Notes: generated by a model not told the origin, from the sequence alone. A DNA stretch of 64,000 bases from Paenibacillus harenae (GCF_030812415.1 NZ_JAUSST010000001.1:248001-312000), one strand, 5' to 3'; shown: positions 33,989 through 43,690, numbered from the stretch's first letter. Made by a program: numbers and translations.

Positions 33989-34975
33989 TTAATTCAAGAT
34001 GTCCTGTTTCGTAAAGACACCAAAGGCAACGATCAACCCGACAATCCCCCAGATCGCAAGCACGACGAGTGAAAATGAAAGCGACATCCCATCGATCGGC
34101 GGCGGCGAACCGTCCAAGTAACCCGTTAGATTCAGATTGACGGCGAATAAATATTTTGCGCTCGTCCATGAAGAAGACATATTGGATAAAATCGTTCCTG
34201 CGATGACCGTTGCCATCATCGTCAGCATACTCGCCGCCGTACTGCGGATAAGTACCGATACCATGAGTGCTAGAACCGCTACGACAAGGGCCGAATACCA
34301 GACGAGCCCTGCCATCATCAGCATATACTGCCACTGCGGAACGGCATGCGCCTGGCTGCTGTCTATCGTATCGCGGGTCATTCGGAACCCGGTAAAGATC
34401 GGCAATCCCCAGCCCTCATAACCAAACACCAAGCCTGAAATACCATAGCACAACAATGCCGTTACGACAACTGTCAACGATACATACAACACAAGCGCGC
34501 ATAGCTTGCTTAGCAGCACCTTCCATCGCCGAACCGGCCTCGTAAGCAGCAGCTTGATCGTTCCGCTCGTACGCTCGCCCGATATCAGATCCGATCCGAG
34601 CGCAAGTATAAGCAGCGGAATAAACAACGTTACCGAATTGCTCAAGAACCCCCTCGTGAACGTAACCGCATTGGGAGCGCTCGGATCGACGTCATGGTCC
34701 AAATAATATTGAAGCTGTCCGAGCAGCACCCGTCTGCTGCGCTTCCACTCCTCTGGAATGCGGTCGCTCGACAGCGTGTTCTCGATATCGGTCATCCGCT
34801 GCAGCACCTGACTTCGCCAATCCGTAAATTTATCGGCATTATTCTGCGCAACCTTAAGCTCCGCATAAGTAAAAATAGGAATTAGCGCTAACAAAATGGC
34901 GATGATGACGTAAAACCTTCTTTTCTTCCAAATTTTCAATGTCTCGTTCTGTATAAGCGGCAGCAGCTTATGCAT
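33989..34975 (-). CDS. ABC-2 type transporter permease
   Basis: 328 residues with a short cytosolic N-terminus (LIQNETLKIWKKRRFYVIIA), a first helix, a long extracellular loop (60-110) and five further helices. The sequence ISGERTSGTIKLLLTRPVRRWK after helix 2 is the coupling loop of ABC-2 permeases. It overlaps the ATPase gene by 8 nt. The substrate is unknown. Such pairs in Bacillales often export lantibiotics or are involved in peptide resistance and envelope stress. Confidence 0.88.
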   Translation of the reverse strand: MHKLLPLIQNETLKIWKKRRFYVIIAILLALIPIFTYAELKVAQNNADKFTDWRSQVLQRMTDIENTLSSDRIPEEWKRSRRVLLGQLQYYLDHDVDPSAPNAVTFTRGFLSNSVTLFIPLLILALGSDLISGERTSGTIKLLLTRPVRRWKVLLSKLCALVLYVSLTVVVTALLCYGISGLVFGYEGWGLPIFTGFRMTRDTIDSSQAHAVPQWQYMLMMAGLVWYSALVVAVLALMVSVLIRSTAASMLTMMATVIAGTILSNMSSSWTSAKYLFAVNLNLTGYLDGSPPPIDGMSLSFSLVVLAIWGIVGLIVAFGVFTKQDILN

Positions 34976-35921
34976 GTCGTTCGCCCTCCGTCATGCCCAG
35001 GAACAGCTCCTCAAGCGTCGGCGCGATCGGAAGCGCTGCACGGACGCCAACATTTTGCTGTACGAGTAAATCGATCATCGGCGCCACAAGCTCCTTAGGC
35101 ATCGACGTTACGATAGCGCCAGGCAATGAAGCCAGGACGGCCTCATCCAGACGATGCTCGACTTCCGTGACGAATTTAACCTGACCCGACGCTTCCAGCA
35201 GTTCGCGCCCTACATCCGGCCGATCCAGCTGCCAGAGCACGTAGCTTCCCGCCTTCTCCACCAGCTCCTCAACCGAGCCTTCGGCTATCACGCGCCCTTC
35301 GCTAATAATAGCAACCCGGTCGCAGAGCAGTTGAATTTCGCTTAGCAGATGGCTAGAAATCAATACGCTGAGCCCTCCCGCGGCAAGCCGCCTCACAAAT
35401 TCGCGAAGCTCCTTGATTCCCTTCGGATCGAGGCCGTTCGTCGGCTCATCGAGTATGAGCAGCTTCGGCCGGCCCAGAAGCGCTTGAGCGATGCCTAACC
35501 TCTGGCGCATGCCCAGCGAATACGTTTTCACTTTATGTTGGATGCGATCGTCAAGCTGAACGATGCGGGCTACCTCCCTTATCCGCTCTTCCGCAACGTC
35601 ATCCAGCATGCGCGCGGAGAACGCCAGATTGTCCCAGCCTGTTAAATAAGTATAGACCTCCGGATTTTCTACAATACATCCAACGTGCCTAAGCGCTTGT
35701 TCCGGGTGCTTGGCTACATCGTGGCCGCTGATGCGCACCTCTCCCGATGTCGGCTTAACGAGACCAACCAGCATCCGTATCGTCGTTGTCTTGCCGGATC
35801 CGTTAGGTCCTAGAAATCCGAATATTTCGCCTTCCCTGACATCGAAGCTGACCTCCTCGATAATCGTTCTCCCCTTGATCTTCTTGTGCAGGCGATGAAC
35901 CGTCAGTACAGCTTCCATCAT
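34968..35921 (-). CDS. ABC transporter ATPase, ABC-2 exporter type
   Basis: 317 residues: Walker A GPNGSGKTTTIRMLVG, Q-loop, signature YSLGMRQRLGIAQALLG, Walker B LLILDEPTNGLDPKG and H-loop SVLISSHLLSEIQ, with a C-terminal accessory domain (220-317) common in drug and lantibiotic exporters (BcrA-like). The ATG at 35921 or 35918 has GGAGG 11 nt upstream. It pairs with the permease at 33989 through an 8-nt overlap. No two-component system is adjacent. Confidence 0.9.
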   Translation of the reverse strand: MMEAVLTVHRLHKKIKGRTIIEEVSFDVREGEIFGFLGPNGSGKTTTIRMLVGLVKPTSGEVRISGHDVAKHPEQALRHVGCIVENPEVYTYLTGWDNLAFSARMLDDVAEERIREVARIVQLDDRIQHKVKTYSLGMRQRLGIAQALLGRPKLLILDEPTNGLDPKGIKELREFVRRLAAGGLSVLISSHLLSEIQLLCDRVAIISEGRVIAEGSVEELVEKAGSYVLWQLDRPDVGRELLEASGQVKFVTEVEHRLDEAVLASLPGAIVTSMPKELVAPMIDLLVQQNVGVRAALPIAPTLEELFLGMTEGERHA

Positions 35922-35945
35922 TGCTACCCCCGCCTCCTTCGCTTC

Positions 35946-36776
35946 TTATTCCAATGCGCTCACGATACGCTCCGCTATCCGTTTATACCCTTCATGATTC
36001 GGATGAAAATGATCCTCCGACAGCCGTTTCCCGATCTGCCATTCGAACAAGTCGAAGGTAGGAACCATCATCATTTTCGGGTACTTATGTAGGATGGCGT
36101 AAGCGTTCGTATTCCATTGCTGCACCTCCAGGCTGCCGCTTCTAAGCTGTTCCACATCGTAGAACGGGTTATAGAGGCCGATATATAAGATCGTTGCATC
36201 CGGATTTATTGAGCCGATTGTTTGCACCACCTTCCCGAAGCCGTCCATCGTCTCCGTTAACGCGGACGCCATTCCGGCTATCTGCAGCGCAGACAACGGA
36301 CGACCTTGATTCGCTGCTCTAGCGGATTGAAACAGATCGTTGCCGCCGATCGTGAACAGAATCAGGTTCGCTCCCTTTATCGCTTGCCGGTACCCGCTGC
36401 CCAGCTCAAGCTTCTCGCTAAGTTCGCGAGTCAGCATCCCATTGATCGCCAAGTTATTTATAATGCGAACCGGCTTGCCGAGCTTATCGCGCAGCCCCGC
36501 CGCAGCCAGCTTCACATAACCTTCGCCCGTCGTATCGCCCGTCCCCTTCGTTAACGAATCGCCGAATGCGACGATTCTGATTTCCGTTGCTTCTTCCAGA
36601 GGCAGTGCCTCATCGGTTTCCGGTTTAGTTGCAAGTTCCGGTCCGACCTCCGCCATAGCCGGATAGAGCATGTCTTTGACCGCCCAGCCGAAACCGAGCA
36701 GCAGACAGACGGTTGAAGCTGCAGTCAATCCCGCAAGTAACGGCCATAACAATCGTGAACGGCTCATCGCAACCAT
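35946..36776 (-). CDS. Membrane-anchored SGNH/GDSL hydrolase
   Basis: About 276 residues from an ATG at 36776 (AAGG 8 nt upstream). The open frame runs much further upstream, but that stretch crosses a terminator-rich gap and is not coding-like. One helix (8-32) is an anchor or signal. SGNH blocks: IVAFGDSLTKGTG (Ser74), NLAINGMLTREL, TIGGNDLF and DHFHPNHEGYKRIAER (Asp and His of the triad). These are esterases or lipases, often lysophospholipase or acetyl-esterase; the substrate is unknown. It sits 24 nt upstream of the ABC exporter genes and may be cotranscribed. Confidence 0.87.
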   Translation of the reverse strand: MVAMSRSRLLWPLLAGLTAASTVCLLLGFGWAVKDMLYPAMAEVGPELATKPETDEALPLEEATEIRIVAFGDSLTKGTGDTTGEGYVKLAAAGLRDKLGKPVRIINNLAINGMLTRELSEKLELGSGYRQAIKGANLILFTIGGNDLFQSARAANQGRPLSALQIAGMASALTETMDGFGKVVQTIGSINPDATILYIGLYNPFYDVEQLRSGSLEVQQWNTNAYAILHKYPKMMMVPTFDLFEWQIGKRLSEDHFHPNHEGYKRIAERIVSALE

Positions 36777-36862
36777 GCACCTCGCCTTCTCTTCATGCTC
36801 TCGCGTGCTCCTTCCGCTATTACCATGTTTTACAAAAAAGCCGGAATTATGTGAACGCACGC

Positions 36863-36891
36863 AAAAAAGAAGAGCACTCGTACCGTGCTCT
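36863..36891 (-). terminator. Terminator of the sugar-transport/chemotaxis operon
   Basis: A 7-bp stem AGAGCAC/GTGCTCT with a 7-nt loop, followed by TCTTTTTT on the minus strand, 38 nt past the last binding-protein gene. Confidence 0.82.
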
Positions 36892-36928
36892 CCGTGTTTT
36901 CCAGACTCGTTTGAACCCATAGTAACCC

Positions 36929-37981
36929 TTAATATTTGCGATTGCCGACTTCCTTCTCCGCCATCTGCTCCGTAAATACGCTCTCGGACGATACGATCCG
37001 CTTCGGCAGCGTTCTGCCGGCGGCCAGTTCCTGAACCGCCTGCATAATGTTCGGGCCGAGCAGCGGATTGCATTCGACGACGCAGTTAATCTTGCCCAAG
37101 ACCAGCTTCTCGAAAGCCTTGCGGGTCCCGTCTACCGATATGATGACGATGTCCTTCCCTGGACGAAGCCCGTATTCCTCGATTGCTTCTATAGCCCCTA
37201 GCGCCATGTCGTCATTATGCGCGAACAGCACCCGAATTTCGCTGCCATGCTTCCGCAAAAAGGTTTTCATGACCTGCTTGCCCTTCTCCATCGTGAAGTC
37301 GGCCGTCTCGCTGTCCAGCATCCTGTATTCGTCATATCCTTTAATCGTATCCTGAAACCCTTTGCCGCGCTGAATCGACGGCGATGAGCCTTCCGTTCCG
37401 CGAAGCTCGACGATGCCGATCGGCGCTTCCTGGTCGCGCATCTTATCAAGCAAATATTTGCCGGCTTTCACGCCTTCCTCGTACAGATCCGCCCCTATAT
37501 GCGTAACATAGAGCGACGGGTCGCTAATATCGATGGAGCGATCGGTTATGATGACCGGAATGCCCGCCTGCTTCGCTTCCGTCAATATTTCGTCCCAGCC
37601 GGAATGAACGACAGGCGCAATGGCAATGACGTCTACGCGCTTATCAATGAACGAGCGGATGGCCTCGAACTGTTTCTCCTGCGACTGCTCGGCATTCTCG
37701 AACAGCAGCTCGATGCCCGCTTCCTCCGCCGCTTCTTTGATCGATGTCGTGTTCGCCTCTCTCCAATCGCTCTCCGAGCCAAGCTGCGAGAAGCCTAGCA
37801 CGAGCGGGCGGGCAGGCGGATAAGCCTCGCTGGACGGGGCTAGCGTATGCAGCGCTGTCTGCAAATCGGCCTCTGAAGACTGATCTTCGTATGGGGCGTT
37901 ATCTCCCCCCAGACAACCTGAAGCCATAAATAGGATAACGATTGCAAGACCGAATATGAACCACCGTAGCTGACGCTTCAA
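36929..37981 (-). CDS. Second YtfQ-like sugar-binding lipoprotein
   Basis: About 350 residues from a TTG at 37981 with GGGG 8 nt upstream. The signal peptide ends in lipobox MASGC, so the protein is tethered outside. The body is a type I periplasmic-binding fold closely related to the YtfQ-like protein of the same operon: SDWREANTTSIKEAAEEAGI, IAPVVHSGWDEIL, TDRSIDISDPSLYVTHIGAD and LFAHNDDMALGAIEAIEEYG. It lies 63 nt after the chemoreceptor gene. A second binding protein beside the receptor may present sugar to it or to the transporter (inference). Confidence 0.9.
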   Translation of the reverse strand: MKRQLRWFIFGLAIVILFMASGCLGGDNAPYEDQSSEADLQTALHTLAPSSEAYPPARPLVLGFSQLGSESDWREANTTSIKEAAEEAGIELLFENAEQSQEKQFEAIRSFIDKRVDVIAIAPVVHSGWDEILTEAKQAGIPVIITDRSIDISDPSLYVTHIGADLYEEGVKAGKYLLDKMRDQEAPIGIVELRGTEGSSPSIQRGKGFQDTIKGYDEYRMLDSETADFTMEKGKQVMKTFLRKHGSEIRVLFAHNDDMALGAIEAIEEYGLRPGKDIVIISVDGTRKAFEKLVLGKINCVVECNPLLGPNIMQAVQELAAGRTLPKRIVSSESVFTEQMAEKEVGNRKY

Positions 37982-38044
37982 CCATGTCGCCCCGCTTCCG
38001 CAACTTATGTTCCAAATGCTGACTAATTTCACCTTTATTGTACA

Positions 38045-40099
38045 TTAGACTTCAAACGTTGTCATTTGCTCTTCGAGCTCCGATGAAATCTTCCGAAGGG
38101 AACCGGATAAAGCCACAAGCTGCTCTCCGGCAATACGTTGCGAAGCGCATAAAGACGCGACCTGCCCGGAGGCGGCTGCGGACTGCTGCGATACGGCCAT
38201 TACGCTCGTCATCGCATTTTGTACCGTTTGCTGCGTGTCCCCTATGCTCTGCAGCGAGCCGCTCATTTCGGTCGTGCTTGCGTACAACAGCTCCATCTGT
38301 CCGCGGAGCTCGCCGAATAGACGAGCCGCTGCATGAACGCCTTCAATCGTTTGCTTAAAATGCGGCGAAGCGGCTTGCATAGCGCTCACCGAAGTTGCAA
38401 CATCCGATTGGATCAAATCCATCTTCTGCTTCACCTGCTCGATCGAAGCATCCGAATGCTCGGCCAACCTCCTGATTTGTTCGGCAATCGCTTTGAATCC
38501 GCGACCCGCGTCTCCAGACCGGGCCGCCTCGATACCGGCGTTCAGCGATAATATTCGGGTCTGCTTTGCCATATCCGTCATGAGCTTGAGCAATTGCTGG
38601 ATAGAGCCGGCGCTCGCGTCCAAGCTGTCGATCCGATTCGTTACATGAAGCAGATGCATCTCCGTATCCGTCGTCTGTTTAAGCAGAGCGCTTAAAGCCT
38701 CGCTTCCTTCCTCGCTGGATAACTTCGCTTTATGGGCCGTATCGGCCGTTCCTGCTTGCAAGCGCAGCAAACTCTCAAGCAGCGCTCCCATCTGAAGCAC
38801 AACGCCGCCCCCGCGTTCAGCCTCTACAGCCAGATTGGCTGCGCCATGAGCGATATTGCCGCTCGCATCGTTGATTTCTTCCGATGAAGCGGCTGTCTGC
38901 CGCAGCACTTCGGATAGCTCGCTGCTTGATTGAAGGACTTGCCTTGCCGTCTGCCTTGCCTCCTCGATCAAGCAGCTGAATTGCGTCATCATTTGATTAT
39001 AAGCAAAACCGGCTTGACTGATCTCGTCTTGACCTCTCAGAGAAAGCCGTCCGGTCAACTTGCCGTTTGCCGCTTGCTTCATGATTGCTTGCATCTTGGC
39101 GAGCGGGGCGCCAATGTATCTTGCAAGCCATAGCCCGATAAGCAAAGTGACGATCATGCTCGCCGCAATGGCGATATACGTCATTAGGCGAATGTTGTTC
39201 ACAGCAGACGTTAACTCCCCGAGCGGCGCGATGCCGAGCAGCGTCCAATCGCTCGCTTCCGAATGACGGAATGCTGCCATCTGGCCTGCGCCGTTTGAAT
39301 CGTCGAACAAATGCGAGCCCGACGAGAGTTCCTCCCCCTTCGCGAAACCTGCTGCTGCACGGGCTAGATCGTCCGATGCGCCTGCGATCGCCATTCCCGT
39401 TTCGTTCACGATCAGGGTAGAAGCAGATTCGCTAAGCTTCACGGAGCCGATTAATTCGTCTAGCACTTTCGCATCGATCTGAATGAGAAGCGCGAAATCT
39501 CTCGATCCTACGTTTCGTTTACCCAGCAGCTTGCTGTATGCAAACAGAGGTTTCGGAGACGTGCCTAAGTAACCCTTGTCGCGAACGGGCAGCCATACGT
39601 CTTTTCCCTCGGACAATCCGATAAGCTGCAGTTGCGACGCTTCAATCGAAACGTTTTCCCGCTGCGTGCTGATCGGAGCAAGTTTGTCTTCCAGCGCGAA
39701 CAACGATATGTCCCTAATCCGGGAATCGGAGAGGGCCAGCTGATCGAGCCATTGCTGAAGCTCTCCGTTCCGCCGATTGCGCTCCTCCGCAGTTAAGCTT
39801 GTATTGGAAAGCTGCATCAGATGCTCGGCGAAGCTGCTGTTATGAATAAGCTGGTTCGACAGTTCCGCATAATAGCGCAGCTGCATATCGAGCTTCTCTC
39901 CCGCTAACGTCATGGACTGTTCGGAGCTTTCGCGCATCTGATCTACGATCGCAGCTTTCGCTGCCGAGAAGGAAAACCAGCCAACGGCTGCAACCAACGT
40001 GAACGATAAACCGAAAATCAGCAAAAAAAGCTTGCTTCCGAGCGATCTGCCACGCGTTCGGAGCATCATTTGAAACCAGTGGTCGTTGGTTCGAGCCAT
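38045..40099 (-). CDS. Methyl-accepting chemotaxis protein embedded in sugar operon
   Basis: About 684 residues from an ATG at 40099 with AAGGGG 9 nt upstream. A first helix (16-38), a large extracytoplasmic Cache-like domain (40-285), a second helix (about 290-312), HAMP (315-370) and an MA signalling domain (400-684). The hairpin tip reads AKQTRILSLNAGIEAARSGD, where most receptors have QTNLLALNA, so the Asn of the tip is Arg. It should report to CheA/CheW and steer swimming. Placed 22 nt after the YjfF-like permease, inside the transporter operon. Confidence 0.9.
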   Translation of the reverse strand: MARTNDHWFQMMLRTRGRSLGSKLFLLIFGLSFTLVAAVGWFSFSAAKAAIVDQMRESSEQSMTLAGEKLDMQLRYYAELSNQLIHNSSFAEHLMQLSNTSLTAEERNRRNGELQQWLDQLALSDSRIRDISLFALEDKLAPISTQRENVSIEASQLQLIGLSEGKDVWLPVRDKGYLGTSPKPLFAYSKLLGKRNVGSRDFALLIQIDAKVLDELIGSVKLSESASTLIVNETGMAIAGASDDLARAAAGFAKGEELSSGSHLFDDSNGAGQMAAFRHSEASDWTLLGIAPLGELTSAVNNIRLMTYIAIAASMIVTLLIGLWLARYIGAPLAKMQAIMKQAANGKLTGRLSLRGQDEISQAGFAYNQMMTQFSCLIEEARQTARQVLQSSSELSEVLRQTAASSEEINDASGNIAHGAANLAVEAERGGGVVLQMGALLESLLRLQAGTADTAHKAKLSSEEGSEALSALLKQTTDTEMHLLHVTNRIDSLDASAGSIQQLLKLMTDMAKQTRILSLNAGIEAARSGDAGRGFKAIAEQIRRLAEHSDASIEQVKQKMDLIQSDVATSVSAMQAASPHFKQTIEGVHAAARLFGELRGQMELLYASTTEMSGSLQSIGDTQQTVQNAMTSVMAVSQQSAAASGQVASLCASQRIAGEQLVALSGSLRKISSELEEQMTTFEV

Positions 40100-40121
40100 C
40101 CGCTTTCGCCCCTTCTTAAGC

Positions 40122-41087
40122 TTAAATTTTATGAACAGAGCGTCTGGCGCTAAGCAGCCGTTGGAACACGATGAACAAGAACAGCAGCAGCCCGATAACA
40201 ATCTTCGTCCACCACGAGCTTAACGTGCCTTCAAAGCTGATGATCGTTTGAATAACGCCTTGAATCATGACGCCGAAGAATGTGCCGAGGACGTATCCGA
40301 AGCCGCCCGTAAGCAGCGTACCGCCGATGACGACTGCCGCGATCGCATCGAGCTCCAGACCGACCGCATGCAAGCCGTATCCTGACAGCATATAAAACGT
40401 GAATACGACGCCTGCGAGCGCGGAGCAAAAACCGCTGAACGTATAAACGAGGATTTTGGTACGTGCCACGGGAAGACCCATAAGCAAAGCCGATTGCTCG
40501 CTGCCGCCTATCGCGTACGTATTGCGCCCGAATCTCGTATAATGGGCTAAATAAATGGCGCCGATAACGACGAGCAAAGCAATGATGACGCTAATCGAGA
40601 TGAAGTGGCCCCCAGGCAGCATTATTTTTGTCTGCGCGACGCTCGTATAGAAGCTGTTGTCGATCGTAATCGTATTGATGCTAATGACATAACAAAGTCC
40701 GCGTGCGAGGAACATGCCTGCAAGCGTGGCGATGAACGGCTGGATTTTGAAATAATGGATAATGGCGCCCATCGCGCTTCCGAACAAGCTGCCGATCAGG
40801 AGCACAAGAGGGATAACGACCGCCGGCGGCCATCCTTGCTGCTGAACGAGCGTGGCCGAGATCATCGTCGTTAATGCGATCATGGAGCCGACGGACAAGT
40901 CGATGCCTCCGGATACGATGACGAAGGTCATTCCTACGGCCGCGACCACGAGGAACGCGTTATCGATGAGCAGATTAAACAATACCTGCAAGGAGAAAAA
41001 GCCCGTATAGCGGAACGAACCCGCCGCGAACATTAGCCCAAGCAAGCAAACCGTAATGACGATCGGCAAATATTGCTTCTTAAGCAT
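40122..41087 (-). CDS. yjfF: Sugar ABC permease, YjfF-like
   Basis: 321 residues with eight to ten helices of the BPD_transp_2 (RbsC-like) family. Typical blocks are GMTFVIVSGGIDLSVGSMIALTTM, PFIATLAGMFLARGLCYVIS and ALDAVGLELDAIAAVVIGGTLLTGGFGY-like loops near the C-terminus. It forms the pore with the YtfT-like permease. The start overlaps that gene by 8 nt. E. coli YtfQRT-YjfF imports galactofuranose; the same substrate class is inferred from the high resemblance of the binding protein. Confidence 0.87.
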   Translation of the reverse strand: MLKKQYLPIVITVCLLGLMFAAGSFRYTGFFSLQVLFNLLIDNAFLVVAAVGMTFVIVSGGIDLSVGSMIALTTMISATLVQQQGWPPAVVIPLVLLIGSLFGSAMGAIIHYFKIQPFIATLAGMFLARGLCYVISINTITIDNSFYTSVAQTKIMLPGGHFISISVIIALLVVIGAIYLAHYTRFGRNTYAIGGSEQSALLMGLPVARTKILVYTFSGFCSALAGVVFTFYMLSGYGLHAVGLELDAIAAVVIGGTLLTGGFGYVLGTFFGVMIQGVIQTIISFEGTLSSWWTKIVIGLLLFLFIVFQRLLSARRSVHKI

Positions 41088-42108
41088 GGCGCTTCACCTC
41101 CTGCTCCAGCGGATACTTGCGCATCTTGAACCGCTGAACGAGCGTTTTGCGGAAAGCTTCCGATTGGACGAGACAGACGATAAGCACGACGAACGCTTTC
41201 ACTACCAACGTAATCTCGGGACGAACGCCGATGATATAGATCGTTGTCGTGAGCGTCTGAATAATTAAAGCGCCGATGACCGTGCCCATAAGGTAGAAGC
41301 GGCCGCCGTTCAGCGAGGTGCCGCCGATGACAACGGCAAGAATGGCGTCAAGCTCATACCATAAACCCGCATTGTTGCCATCCGCGCTTGATACGTTGGA
41401 GCTTAAGAGCAGCCCGGCAACACCAGCGCATAAGCCGCAGAAAATATATACGGCGAACATGACCGCGCGTGAGCGAATGCCCGCGAGACGGCTGGCGGTA
41501 GGGTTGCCGCCGACCGATTCGATGAACATTCCCAGCGCCGTACGGCGAGTAAGCAGCGAGGCAACGAGCAGAACGATAAGAACGACATAGATCGCGAACG
41601 GCAAGGAGCCTAACGCCCCGGCGCCAATATAATTGTACGTTTCGCTGTTCACCGTGATTATCTGTCCACCGGATATGAGCTGCGCAACTCCTCGTCCCGC
41701 AACCATCAGAATAAGCGTCGCGATGATGGGTTGTATGCCGAACACGGAGACGAGCAAGCCGTTCCATATGCCGAGCGCCACCGAGAGCGCAAGCGCAACC
41801 GCTACCGCGAGCATTACAAGACCAAACGCGTTCTGATCCGCTCCCTTGCTGATGAGCAAGCAAGCGATCGCCCCCGATATCGCGACGACCGAGCCGACCG
41901 AGAGATCGATGCCCTTCGTTGCGATAACAAGCGTCATTCCGATGGCGACCAGAATGAGCGGCGCTCCGAAATTCAATATATCGATCAGGCTGCCGTACAT
42001 TTGCCCGTTCCTCAGCTCGATACGGAAGAAAGCGGGCGAATAAACGAGATTAAACAGCAGCAATGCGCCAAGCACGGTCAGCGGCCAAAACAAGTGATGC
42101 TTTACCAT
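41080..42108 (-). CDS. ytfT: Sugar ABC permease, YtfT-like
   Basis: 342 residues, RbsC-type permease with GMTLVIATKGIDLSVGSVVAIS, QPIIATLILMVAGRGVAQLI, TYNYIGAGALGSLPF and LDAILAVVIGGTSLNGGRF. The second permease of the pair; two heterologous permeases, rather than one RbsC, are characteristic of the YtfQRT-YjfF system. It starts 5 nt after the ATPase gene stop. Confidence 0.88.
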   Translation of the reverse strand: MVKHHLFWPLTVLGALLLFNLVYSPAFFRIELRNGQMYGSLIDILNFGAPLILVAIGMTLVIATKGIDLSVGSVVAISGAIACLLISKGADQNAFGLVMLAVAVALALSVALGIWNGLLVSVFGIQPIIATLILMVAGRGVAQLISGGQIITVNSETYNYIGAGALGSLPFAIYVVLIVLLVASLLTRRTALGMFIESVGGNPTASRLAGIRSRAVMFAVYIFCGLCAGVAGLLLSSNVSSADGNNAGLWYELDAILAVVIGGTSLNGGRFYLMGTVIGALIIQTLTTTIYIIGVRPEITLVVKAFVVLIVCLVQSEAFRKTLVQRFKMRKYPLEQEVKRHA

Positions 42109-42113
42109 TCTCT

Positions 42114-43628
42114 TTAACCTCCCGCGATAGCCTGCATCACTTGCTGCTGGCTAAGTTCATCATCAGTCATAACTTTCACTACGTTCCGATCGCGCAGCAC
42201 CGCGATTTTATCGCTGACGCGCAATACTTCCTCGAGCTCCGAGGAAATGAACAGCACCGACATGCCTTTATCCGATAAAGAGAGCACGAGTTTTTGAATC
42301 TCGGCTTTCGCTCCAACGTCAATCCCTCTCGTCGGTTCGTCAAGAATAAGCAGCTTCGGCTCAGTAAGCAGCCATCTGGCCAAGATGACCTTCTGCTGAT
42401 TGCCGCCGCTTAGGTTTTTGACCAGATGCTCGGGATTGGGCGGGTTAATATTGATCGCCTTTATATATTCGTCCGCAATCTCATCCTGCTTCTTGCGGCT
42501 AATGGTCTTAAACCATCCGCGGCTCGCTTGCAGAGCCAATACAATATTCTCTCTGACGGTCAGTTCCTCGATAATGCCTTCCGTCTTCCGATTCTCCGAG
42601 CAGAAGGCGATGCCATGATCGATCGCTTGTCTTGGCGATCCGATCGCCTTCGTCGCGCCGTGCACAGACAATATGCCCTCATCGGAGCGGTCCGCGCCGA
42701 ACAGCAATCTGGCAAGCTCCGTTCGGCCTGAACCGAGCAGTCCGGCCAATCCGACGACCTCGCCCTTATGAATACGCAAGTCGAAAGGCTCGATAGCTCC
42801 CTTCCTGCCAAGCTGGACCGCTTCTGCAGTCACGTCGGAAAGCTCCTTGCTCGCTGTACCGCGAACCTTCGGCAATTGATCCAATTCGACGAACGCCTTG
42901 CCGATCATCTTCGATACAAGTTCTATCCGGCTTAGTTCGGAAGCGGCGTATTCGCCGATGAACTCGCCGCCGCGAAGGATCGTAATGCGATCCGATATTT
43001 CGTATACTTGATCCAGGAAATGCGTAACGAACAGAATGGCGAGCCCTTCCGCCTTCAAGTTGTTCATCACCTGGAACAGCTGCTTCACTTCGTTGCGGTC
43101 CAGACTCGAGGTTGGCTCATCCAAGATAAGTACCTTCGCCGAAATATTAAGCGAGCGCGCAATGGCGATCAACTGTTGCACGGCTACCGAATACGAGTGA
43201 AGCGGCTTCGTCACGTCGATATGAAGCTGCAATCGATCCTCGAGCAGCTTCTTGGCTTCGGCGTGCATTTGCTTCCACCTGATTTTGCCGAGACGGCGCG
43301 GCTCCCTGCCGATGAATATATTTTCGGACACGGACAAATTGGGACATAAATTCACTTCTTGATAGACGGTACTAATACCCGCAAGCTGAGCCTCTTGCGG
43401 ACTGCCGATATGAACGGTTTTGCCGCTAAGTTCAATCTCACCGCTATCGATGGCGTAGACGCCCGTGAGAACTTTTATTAGCGTCGACTTGCCCGCGCCG
43501 TTCTCTCCCATCAACGCGTGCACCTCGCCGGGGAACAGTCGAAAGCTTACGTCCGTCAGCGCTTTAACCCCTGGAAACCGTTTGTGTATGCCGCTCATGG
43601 TTAGAATCGGCCCTTGTTCCTTTTTCAT
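42114..43628 (-). CDS. ytfR: Sugar ABC ATPase with two nucleotide-binding domains, YtfR-like
   Basis: 504 residues. The first domain is canonical: Walker A GENGAGKSTLIKVL, signature YSVAVQQLIAIARSL, Walker B VLILDEPTSSLD. The second has GLLGSGRTELARLLFGAD (degenerate Walker A, as in RbsA/MglA relatives), signature LSGGNQQKVILARWL and LLILDEPTRGIDVGAKAEIQ. This RbsA-type tandem enzyme energises uptake through the two permeases. It follows the binding-protein gene across an attenuator-like terminator (43652-43690). Confidence 0.9.
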   Translation of the reverse strand: MKKEQGPILTMSGIHKRFPGVKALTDVSFRLFPGEVHALMGENGAGKSTLIKVLTGVYAIDSGEIELSGKTVHIGSPQEAQLAGISTVYQEVNLCPNLSVSENIFIGREPRRLGKIRWKQMHAEAKKLLEDRLQLHIDVTKPLHSYSVAVQQLIAIARSLNISAKVLILDEPTSSLDRNEVKQLFQVMNNLKAEGLAILFVTHFLDQVYEISDRITILRGGEFIGEYAASELSRIELVSKMIGKAFVELDQLPKVRGTASKELSDVTAEAVQLGRKGAIEPFDLRIHKGEVVGLAGLLGSGRTELARLLFGADRSDEGILSVHGATKAIGSPRQAIDHGIAFCSENRKTEGIIEELTVRENIVLALQASRGWFKTISRKKQDEIADEYIKAININPPNPEHLVKNLSGGNQQKVILARWLLTEPKLLILDEPTRGIDVGAKAEIQKLVLSLSDKGMSVLFISSELEEVLRVSDKIAVLRDRNVVKVMTDDELSQQQVMQAIAGG

Positions 43629-43651
43629 CGACGATTCTCCCTTCTATGAAG

Positions 43652-43690
43652 AAAAAAGCCACCCGCCGCCGTTCAGCATGAGAGTGGCTT
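43652..43690 (-). terminator. Intercistronic terminator/attenuator after YtfQ-like gene
   Basis: A stem AAGCCAC/GTGGCTT (43684-43690 with 43656-43662) with a 21-nt GC-rich loop, followed by TTTTTTC on the minus strand. It lies between the binding-protein and ATPase genes, so most transcripts may stop here and provide excess binding protein. Confidence 0.65.

Noticed and set aside
36777-37073. 100-codon N-terminal extension of the GDSL hydrolase
   Set aside because: It would run through the terminator at 36863-36891 and overlap the binding-protein gene. A good ATG with a ribosome site exists at 36776.
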